This document shows positions 1 through 6,126 of a DNA stretch of 24,858 bases, piece after piece. The position numbers were made by a program, and so were the translations under genes. The notes below the pieces were generated by a model that ran no database searches, was not told the DNA's origin, and was given only the letters and a program-made list of their open reading frames with translations. Positions within the stretch are counted from its first letter, which is position 1, and each line of letters opens with the position of its first letter. Where the stretch lies: assembly GCA_003446375.1 (NCBI GenBank), contig DMAW01000157.1:1-24858 (forward strand), given 5' to 3'. The DNA is from Eubacteriaceae bacterium (GTDB lineage: Bacteria; Bacillota; Clostridia; Eubacteriales; Alkalibacteraceae).

Positions 1-23
1 TCGAGCTCGGAAAGCGAAGGTGT
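1..23 (+). repeat. 23-bp direct repeat, copy 1
   Basis: This copy is identical over 23 bases to the copy at 146-168 and lies at the window edge, so it may extend further left. Bases 6-10 (CTCGG) can pair with 24-28 (CCGAG), giving a hairpin with a 13-base loop that is not preserved in the second copy. The sequence contains the self-complementary core CGAGCTCG. Origin unknown; see the hairpin region entry. Confidence 0.8.
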
Positions 24-28
24 CCGAG

Positions 29-263
29 ATGTTGTTTCAAAGTTGATGCTAGGTATATAGAAGCCCGCGACGTAGGCTTGAGCTTAAGCGAAAGCCGGAG
101 CTGTTTCTCAGCTGTGAATATGATAGGAATGGAAAATGGAAACCCTCGAGCTCGGAAAGCGAAGGTGTTAGGCATTGGTCGTTAACCTTTAGTACTGGGT
201 ATTTCCTTTGGGTCTAAAGACAAATACCTGAATCCGTCATTTCGAATGCAATGAGAAATCTCA
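29..263. other. hairpin-rich non-coding region upstream of rocD
   Basis: I see no gene with family-level support here. Several short inverted repeats lie in series: 61-65/75-79 (AAGCC/GGCTT), 99-103/109-113 (AGCTG/CAGCT), 197-204/222-229 with an inner CTTT/AAAG helix at 206-209/216-219, 238-241/245-248 (CATT/AATG), and 252-255/260-263 (TGAG/CTCA). The 197-229 hairpin is the strongest. Together with the flanking 23-bp repeats this could be a structured RNA or the remnant end of an IS200/IS605-like or other mobile element, but no transposase domain can be recognised. Bases 264-476 show nothing further that I can support, including no convincing promoter for rocD. Confidence 0.4.
146..168 (+). 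repeat. 23-bp direct repeat, copy 2
   Basis: This is an exact 23-base copy of bases 1-23, offset by 145 bases. The match stops at base 169 (T here, C in copy 1). Because the copies are identical at the nucleotide level, nothing indicates whether they are coding. A duplicated tail of a mobile element is one explanation. Confidence 0.8.
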
Positions 264-476
264 GGTGATTATAAAGCTACAATGGTATTTGTCTCTTAAT
301 TAGACTTAGTTTCGGTAAAAAGTTTTGACTTTACAACCGTTTAACAGTTGCTTGATCATTGCCCACTATGGTTTAACGATAATTCGATCCATGCAATTCA
401 AGTTACGATGGCTTTAGTATTCCTTGGTGCGTTTTTTGGTGAAAAAGTTTTACTTCAAATGTTCAACAATCATGCT

Positions 477-484
477 AGGAGGGG
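477..484 (+). promoter_or_regulatory. ribosome binding site of rocD
   Basis: AGGAGGGG lies five bases before the GTG at 490. It decides the start in favour of this GTG over upstream in-frame codons such as the TTG at 424, which would add 22 residues not expected in the aminotransferase family. Confidence 0.8.
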
Positions 485-489
485 TTTTT

Positions 490-1680
490 GTGAAGAAATT
501 AATCTTTGAAACTGAACGTTATACTGCAAAAAACTATCACCCGCTACCTGTGGTTCTTGTAAAGGGTGAAGGAGTATGGGTTTGGGATAAAAATGGCAAA
601 AAATATCTAGATATGCTGGCGGCATATTCCGCTGTCAATCAAGGGCATAGACATCCTCGAATAATACAGGCAGCTAAGGAACAGATGGAAAGGATTACAA
701 TAACTTCTCGTGCTTTTCACAATGACAAAATGGGAGAGTTTGTAAAACTCCTCTGTGAAATTACAGGTTATGACAAAGCTTTACCCATGAATACAGGGGC
801 AGAGGCTGTGGAGACAGCGATTAAAGCAGCAAGGAAATGGGGCTCGGAGGTCAAGGGAATCGATAGTGAAAAAGTAGAGATTATAGTCTGTGATAACAAT
901 TTTCATGGAAGAACCGTGACAATAATCAGCTTTTCTAGTGAGGAACAGTATAAAAGTGGGTTTGGACCTTTCACACCAGGATTTGTAAGCGTTGAATTTG
1001 GAAATGCAGATAAGATTGAAGAAGCCATCAATGAAAATACCGCGGCTTTGCTTATAGAGCCGGTTCAGGGAGAAGGTGGGGTAATAGTCCCGCCGGAAGG
1101 ATATATGAAAAAAGTCAGAGAAATAACCAAAAGACATGATGTGCTCTTAATATTTGATGAGATCCAAACCGGGCTAGGGCGCACCGGAGCTCTTTTTTCT
1201 TATATGTACGAAGATATCAAGCCGGACATGTTGATCGTAGGAAAGGCCTTGGGAGGAGGAGTCTATCCAGTTTCTGCTATATTGGCAAACGATGAAGTCA
1301 TGAGTGTGTTTAATCCCGGAGACCATGGTTCGACATTTGGAGGCAATCCCCTTGCAAGCGCAGTAGCTATAGCTTCTTTAAAGACAATAATAGATGAAGA
1401 TCTCAGTGGAAAATCAAAAGAAAACGGCAAGTACTTCGTTGAAAGGCTTAATGAGATTCACTCTCCAATAGTCAAAGAGATTAGATCGAGAGGATTGATG
1501 GTAGGAGTCGAAATAGAAAAGTCTTTTGGTACTGCAAGAAAGTATTCTGAAATATTACTGGAAAAAGGCATGCTCTGCAAGGAAACTCATGATCAGACCT
1601 TAAGGTTTACTCCGCCACTTGTAATTAATAAACAGGAGATAGACTGGGCGGTAAAAATAATAGAAGAAACTTTGATTTGA
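490..1680 (+). CDS. rocD: ornithine aminotransferase (class III PLP enzyme)
   Basis: This 396-residue protein belongs to the class III PLP-dependent aminotransferases and most resembles ornithine aminotransferase. That enzyme transfers the delta-amino group of ornithine to 2-oxoglutarate, giving glutamate semialdehyde and glutamate in arginine/ornithine and proline metabolism. Visible hallmarks, numbered from the GTG start, are the cofactor-phosphate segment NTGAEAVE at 101-108, the FDEIQTG motif containing Asp223, and the GKALGGG segment with the Schiff-base lysine at 252. HGSTFGGNP follows near 306. Length is normal for RocD (about 400). It begins with GTG behind a strong AGGAGGGG site. It is separated from the next gene by 71 bases containing a new promoter, so it is probably its own unit. 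Acetylornithine or other omega-amino acid aminotransferases share the fold, but the RTG...GGGVYP pattern favours ornithine. Cytoplasmic. Confidence 0.85.
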   Translation: MKKLIFETERYTAKNYHPLPVVLVKGEGVWVWDKNGKKYLDMLAAYSAVNQGHRHPRIIQAAKEQMERITITSRAFHNDKMGEFVKLLCEITGYDKALPMNTGAEAVETAIKAARKWGSEVKGIDSEKVEIIVCDNNFHGRTVTIISFSSEEQYKSGFGPFTPGFVSVEFGNADKIEEAINENTAALLIEPVQGEGGVIVPPEGYMKKVREITKRHDVLLIFDEIQTGLGRTGALFSYMYEDIKPDMLIVGKALGGGVYPVSAILANDEVMSVFNPGDHGSTFGGNPLASAVAIASLKTIIDEDLSGKSKENGKYFVERLNEIHSPIVKEIRSRGLMVGVEIEKSFGTARKYSEILLEKGMLCKETHDQTLRFTPPLVINKQEIDWAVKIIEETLI

Positions 1681-1692
1681 TAATGCCCGGCT

Positions 1693-1721
1693 TTGCAAGG
1701 TACATTCTTAAGTGATATAAT
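1693..1721 (+). promoter_or_regulatory. sigma-A-type promoter before the methyltransferase
   Basis: TTGCAA at 1693-1698 and TATAAT at 1716-1721 are separated by 17 bases. The -10 element is preceded by TG at 1713-1714 plus one base, giving an extended -10. Transcription would start near 1728, about 24 bases before the TTG start of the methyltransferase. This is the best promoter ahead of the long gene block ending with mutS2. Confidence 0.65.
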
Positions 1722-1751
1722 TAAGTTTCAAGAATTGCTGCGAGGTGGAAT

Positions 1752-3746
1752 TTGGATTCATTACAGAATTTAAATGAGCTTATTTGTTATATGGAAAAAA
1801 ACAAGACGGATTTCCTAAAAAACGATCTTTTTTTAAAAACCATGTTATACAAATATCTGCTTGAAAACAACTATATAGAAAATGGATTTGCAACGGATAT
1901 ATTTGAAGATTTTACATATTCCAATATTCTGTCTAAATGGGACACAAATGCTTCATACGGAGTAATTGAAACAAAAGCAGCGTTGACTGATCATGAAATG
2001 AAGCTATGTAGCGATTACATACTGGAAGGTCCAAGTTTAAAAGGAGCAGATTCCATTGTTTTTGGACAAGCTTATGAGGAGTTTTCAGACACAGGCGATA
2101 AGAAAAAAAACGGAAGGTTCTACACGCCAAATGCCATTATAGAGCTAATGACAGGTTTTTGTAAGGACGAACACTGGTTTGGGAAAAAAGTTTTGGATCC
2201 TTCATGTGGAAGTGGTTTTTTTCTTTCTAAAGCATACGATAAAATCTTTGATGCGGGCATAAAAAAGGGGATTTCCCAAGAAGATATGCATAGCCGGATT
2301 CTTAGTGATATGTTATACGGGATTGATTTAGATGAAAAAGGCGTTTTTTTGTCATCTATTATCCTAAGCCTTAAATCCAAGAGGTATATCCGACCTAAAA
2401 ACCTTTGTGTGGCAGATTTTCTGGTTGAAAACAACCAATGGAAAGATTTTGATATAGTAATAGGAAATCCTCCATATATAGGGCACAAACAAATGGATAG
2501 AGATTATTTCAAGTGTTTAAGAAAACTTTATTATGATGTTTATTATGACAAAGCAGATATGTCTTACTGCTTTTTTAGAAAAGGATGGGATGTGCTGGCA
2601 GATGACGGATGCCTGATATTCATAACATCTCGTTACTTCCTTGAAGCACACAGCGGAAAAGGCATAAGAAGCTTTATCCGAAAGAATTTTAAGATCAGAG
2701 AAATCATTGATTATAACGGCTACAGGATAATACCCGGTGCTAAGGTGGATCCGCTGATAACTGTTCTTGATAAGAACATAAATTCAGAGGATAATATCAA
2801 AGTACACAAATATAATGGTATAAAGGACACCAAGCTTATATACGACAGAAGCAAAGATGCACAATCAGAAGAATATTTTGATGTCTTTGCTGTGGTTCAA
2901 AAAAACCTAGATGATAACGGATGGATTTTAATAGGTGAGAGACAATCAGAAATAATACAAAAAATATTTAAAAAGACCCACATTTCATTATCGAGCATTT
3001 GGGAGAGCAGGCAAGGCATAATAACCGGATGCGACAAAGCTTTCATTATAGACGATCATGAGTGCCAACTATTTGACAAAGGGATAGTAAAGCCTTGGAT
3101 CAAAAACAGCAACATAACGGCATACAAAATAAAAAGGAACAATAAATTTCTTCTTTATACAGATTCGGTGGAAGAAATGTCAAAGTATCCTGAATTAGAA
3201 AAAAAACTGAATCCTTATATGGATAAGCTTAAAAATAGAAGGGAATGCAAAAAAGGGATAAGGCCATGGCACCATCTGCAGTGGGGCAGAAGACATGAAA
3301 ATTTTATTAAAGACAAGGTAGTATACCCCTATAAGGCTCATTCAAATAAATTTGCCCTTGATACAAATAGCTCTTATTTTAGCGCTGATGTCTACAGCTT
3401 CAGACTACGAGATTCGTACGAGTACTATACGCTTAAAGCTATAACGGCTCTTTTAAATTCTGCATTGTACGAGTTCTATTTTAAGACAATGGCTAAAAAA
3501 CTCGGTGAGAATCTTTACGAATACTACCCTAACACAGTAGGCAGATTAAAGTTGCCGATATATGATGAGAAATTTTTTGCCCGCCTTCAAATATGTCACG
3601 ATTCAATAGCATCTGCAAAAACGATTGATGGTGAGATAGGTGCAGAAGAAGAACTGAACATACTTGTTTTTGATTATTTTAATATCGATAAAGCACAAGC
3701 AAAATTAATCGAAAGGAGCATCAATCATGGCAAATTACGATTATAG
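1752..3746 (+). CDS. CamA-like N6-adenine DNA methyltransferase with TaqI-like specificity domain
   Basis: This 664-residue protein is a predicted SAM-dependent DNA adenine N6-methyltransferase of the Eco57I/type IIG class. Motif I is DPSCGSGFF at 149-157 and the catalytic motif IV is NPPY at 239-242. The C-terminal half (about 410-600) is a TaqI-like DNA-recognition domain with GIITGCDKAF at 422-431 and LQWGRR at 509-514. From memory, NPPYIGHK, YFLE-SGK, QGIITGCDKAF, NRRECK-GIR-W and YPYK-SN-FA all recur in CamA of C. difficile, the solitary enzyme that methylates CAAAAA; this was not aligned. CamA is about 577 residues, so roughly the first 100 residues here look like an extension. No PD-(D/E)XK nuclease motif and no neighbouring restriction gene is seen. 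The start is TTG after GAGGTGG (1742-1748). The gene has its own promoter and its last 20 bases overlap the threonine aldolase gene. To the eye it is more AT-rich than its neighbours, which may mean transfer. Confidence 0.85.
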   Translation: MDSLQNLNELICYMEKNKTDFLKNDLFLKTMLYKYLLENNYIENGFATDIFEDFTYSNILSKWDTNASYGVIETKAALTDHEMKLCSDYILEGPSLKGADSIVFGQAYEEFSDTGDKKKNGRFYTPNAIIELMTGFCKDEHWFGKKVLDPSCGSGFFLSKAYDKIFDAGIKKGISQEDMHSRILSDMLYGIDLDEKGVFLSSIILSLKSKRYIRPKNLCVADFLVENNQWKDFDIVIGNPPYIGHKQMDRDYFKCLRKLYYDVYYDKADMSYCFFRKGWDVLADDGCLIFITSRYFLEAHSGKGIRSFIRKNFKIREIIDYNGYRIIPGAKVDPLITVLDKNINSEDNIKVHKYNGIKDTKLIYDRSKDAQSEEYFDVFAVVQKNLDDNGWILIGERQSEIIQKIFKKTHISLSSIWESRQGIITGCDKAFIIDDHECQLFDKGIVKPWIKNSNITAYKIKRNNKFLLYTDSVEEMSKYPELEKKLNPYMDKLKNRRECKKGIRPWHHLQWGRRHENFIKDKVVYPYKAHSNKFALDTNSSYFSADVYSFRLRDSYEYYTLKAITALLNSALYEFYFKTMAKKLGENLYEYYPNTVGRLKLPIYDEKFFARLQICHDSIASAKTIDGEIGAEEELNILVFDYFNIDKAQAKLIERSINHGKLRL

Positions 3747-4764
3747 AAGCGATACGATCACAAAACCGACAGAAAAAATGAGAAGAGCGATGTACGAAGC
3801 TGAAGTTGGAGATGACGTCTACGGCGAAGATCCAACGGTAAAAAAGCTTGAAAGGCTGGCATGTGATATTTCAGGAAAAGAAGCGGCAATGTTTGTGCCA
3901 AGCGGCACTATGGGAAATCAGATAGCAGTCAAAGTTCACACAAACCCTTCAGATGAAATACTTTTGGAAGAAAATTGTCACATACACTGGTATGAAGGCG
4001 GTGGAATAGGCGCCATAAGCGGGGTTCAAAGCAAGCTGATAAAATCCAACAACGGAGTAATGAATATCGAGGACATAAGAAAGGGAATAAGGCCTGATGA
4101 CATTCATTTTCCAAAGACGACGCTACTTTGCTTGGAAAATACCAACAACAAATGTGGCGGTACCGTGACCGGCCTTGAAGCTATGAGCGAGATATATAAA
4201 TTGGCAGTTGACAACAACATCAAGGTTCATCTTGATGGAGCCAGAATTTTTAACGCTGCGATATATCTTGGAGTAGAAGCAAAGCTGATTATGGAGCATT
4301 GTGATTCAGTGATGTTCTGTCTATCAAAAGGTTTGTGCGCTCCTGTAGGAAGCATCCTTGCAGGAGAAGAAGATTTTATCAAAGATGCGAGAAAAACAAG
4401 AAAGATGTTAGGCGGAGGAATGAGGCAGTCAGGTGTGATTGCGTCTGCAGGCATAATAGCTTTAAAAGAGATGACAGGCAGGCTCGCAGAAGACCATGAA
4501 AACGCCAGGGCGCTAGGAGAAGGGCTCAAAAACATAAGAGGCCTGGATGTAAATATTGATACGGTTCAGACAAACATAGTTATGTGCGATATAGTAAAAG
4601 AAAATTTGAATTCATTAAAACTAAAGGAAGCGATGGCCCAGTCGAATGTGTTTTCCACATATATAACGGATAAGAGGCTTAGGTTCGTGCTTCACTACCA
4701 TATAACTAAAAATGATGTTTTGGAAACTTTAAATATAATAGAAAAAATCATGGATGACCTTTAA
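3727..4764 (+). CDS. ltaE: low-specificity L-threonine aldolase
   Basis: This 345-residue PLP enzyme cleaves threonine or allo-threonine to glycine and acetaldehyde. It opens with the typical YRSDTITKPT start and EVGDDVYGEDPTV near 26-38. HLDGAR at 168-173 carries the Asp that contacts the PLP ring nitrogen, and SKGLCAPVGS places the Schiff-base lysine at 201. Length is normal for the family. The ATG overlaps the end of the methyltransferase gene by 20 bases and uses an AAAGGAG site (3712-3718) located inside that gene, so the two are probably co-transcribed. RarA follows after 12 bases. The functional link to the methyltransferase is unclear and may be only positional. Other beta-eliminating lyases share the fold, but the N-terminal signature favours threonine aldolase. 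Confidence 0.88.
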   Translation: MANYDYRSDTITKPTEKMRRAMYEAEVGDDVYGEDPTVKKLERLACDISGKEAAMFVPSGTMGNQIAVKVHTNPSDEILLEENCHIHWYEGGGIGAISGVQSKLIKSNNGVMNIEDIRKGIRPDDIHFPKTTLLCLENTNNKCGGTVTGLEAMSEIYKLAVDNNIKVHLDGARIFNAAIYLGVEAKLIMEHCDSVMFCLSKGLCAPVGSILAGEEDFIKDARKTRKMLGGGMRQSGVIASAGIIALKEMTGRLAEDHENARALGEGLKNIRGLDVNIDTVQTNIVMCDIVKENLNSLKLKEAMAQSNVFSTYITDKRLRFVLHYHITKNDVLETLNIIEKIMDDL

Positions 4765-4776
4765 GGGGAGCTTATA

Positions 4777-6108
4777 ATGCAGCAAGATTTTTTTACCAAT
4801 AATTTAAAAGAAAATCTAAAAAAATCAGGACCTTTGGCCAGCAGGATGAGGCCTAAGACTCTGGAGGGATTTTACGGTCAAAAACATATCTTGGCTCCGG
4901 GAAAGCTGTTATACAGAATGATAGAAGCGGACAGAATCACGTCTATAATCTTGTACGGTCCTCCAGGTACCGGCAAAACGACCCTTGCAAGGATAATAGC
5001 AAATAAGACAAAGTCTAATTTTACGCAGCTTAATGCAGTAACATCCGGAGTTAAAGAGCTCAGAGAGGTAATCCAAAAGGCTAAGGAAAATCTTGGCATG
5101 TACAATTCCAAGACGATATTATTTATTGATGAGATACACAGGTTTAACAAAAGCCAGCAAGATGCACTGCTCCCAGCAGTTGAAGAAGGCAGCGTGGTCT
5201 TGATAGGCGCTACTACTGAAAATCCTTACTTTGAAGTAAACGCGCCCCTTGTATCCAGGTCGAGGATATTTAGATTAAACAGGCTGGCTCCTGAAGAAAT
5301 TGCTGATATAATAGAAAAGGCTCTTGAAAACCATGAAAATGGATTCGGCAAGCTAAAAGTGGATATTTCCCCAGAGGCTCTAAGGCATATAGCCCAAGTA
5401 TCAAACGGAGATGCTAGAAATGCTCTTAATGCTTTGGAGCTTGCCGTATTGACGACAAAAGAGAATCAGGAAGGCGTGATATCCATCGATCTTGAAACAG
5501 CTCAGGAATGCATACAAAAACGCGTAATACATTACGATAAGGATGGAGACAACCATTACGATAATATATCGGCATTTATAAAGAGCATACGAGGATCGGA
5601 TCCGGATGCGGCTCTTTACTGGATGTCAAAAATGCTCTGGGCTGGAGAGGATCCGAAATTCATTGCGAGGCGTATAATCATATCTGCATCAGAGGATATC
5701 GGCAACGCTGATCCTAATGCTCTAAACATTGCCGTAAGCGCCTTTAGGGCATTGGAGATAATAGGAATGCCTGAAGCCAGGTTGAGCCTGGCACAAGCTG
5801 TTACCTATCTGGCATGTTCTCCAAAGAGCAATGCAGCTTATATGGGGGTAAACAAAGCTCTATCCGATATTCAAAATAAACTCACCGGTGAAGTACCCAT
5901 GCACTTAAGGGATTCCCACTACAAGGGAGCCAAATCACTTGGTCACGGCAAAGGTTACAAATATCCCCACGACTATGAGAATCACTACGTAAAACAAAGC
6001 TACATGCCTCCGGGAATGGAGGATGTGACTTATTATGAGCCTACTGAACTTGGCTTTGAGAAGATATTGAAAGAATATTTGGAAAACACGAAAAAAAACA
6101 ATAAATAA
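4777..6108 (+). CDS. rarA: replication-associated recombination ATPase RarA (MgsA)
   Basis: This 443-residue AAA+ ATPase belongs to the RarA/MgsA/WRNIP1 family, which acts at stalled or gapped replication forks and is related to clamp-loader subunits. The Walker A motif GPPGTGKTT is at 61-69, Walker B ILFIDEIH at 114-121, sensor 1 GATTEN at 144-149, and SRSR with a likely arginine finger at 160-163. The C-terminal region, with ALYWMSKMLWAGEDPKFIARR and the late HLRDSHYKGAKSLGHGKGYKYPHD segment, is diagnostic of RarA rather than RuvB or DnaX. Length matches the family. The ribosome site is AGGGGAG, overlapping the preceding stop codon, so expression with threonine aldolase is likely. Cytoplasmic. 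Confidence 0.95.
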   Translation: MQQDFFTNNLKENLKKSGPLASRMRPKTLEGFYGQKHILAPGKLLYRMIEADRITSIILYGPPGTGKTTLARIIANKTKSNFTQLNAVTSGVKELREVIQKAKENLGMYNSKTILFIDEIHRFNKSQQDALLPAVEEGSVVLIGATTENPYFEVNAPLVSRSRIFRLNRLAPEEIADIIEKALENHENGFGKLKVDISPEALRHIAQVSNGDARNALNALELAVLTTKENQEGVISIDLETAQECIQKRVIHYDKDGDNHYDNISAFIKSIRGSDPDAALYWMSKMLWAGEDPKFIARRIIISASEDIGNADPNALNIAVSAFRALEIIGMPEARLSLAQAVTYLACSPKSNAAYMGVNKALSDIQNKLTGEVPMHLRDSHYKGAKSLGHGKGYKYPHDYENHYVKQSYMPPGMEDVTYYEPTELGFEKILKEYLENTKKNNK

Positions 6109-6126
6109 AAAGAAGGAAGTGAAGCC

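Noticed and set aside
3..185. Open frame at the left edge (ending TAA at 183-185), and competing frames ending at 60 and 217, as the C terminus of an entering gene
   Set aside because: All three frames are partly open and none shows a recognisable motif; the repeat makes any choice of frame arbitrary.
1..263. Firm call of an IS200/IS605 right end, group II intron or IStron
   Set aside because: No transposase motif, domain V sequence or group I core is visible, so only a tentative 'hairpin-rich region' is reported.
424..489. Upstream in-frame extension of rocD from a TTG
   Set aside because: The extra 22 residues do not fit the family N terminus, and AGGAGGGG at 477-484 points to the GTG at 490.
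345..509. Short open frame of about 54 codons with a hydrophobic stretch (MALVFLGAFFGE), reminiscent of a transporter fragment
   Set aside because: It lacks a ribosome site, overlaps the rocD start and is too short to assign; it could be a decayed remnant but the evidence is only a resemblance.
1752..3746. Complete type IIG restriction-modification enzyme
   Set aside because: No PD-(D/E)XK nuclease motif is visible in the N-terminal region and the length is short for the fused enzymes.
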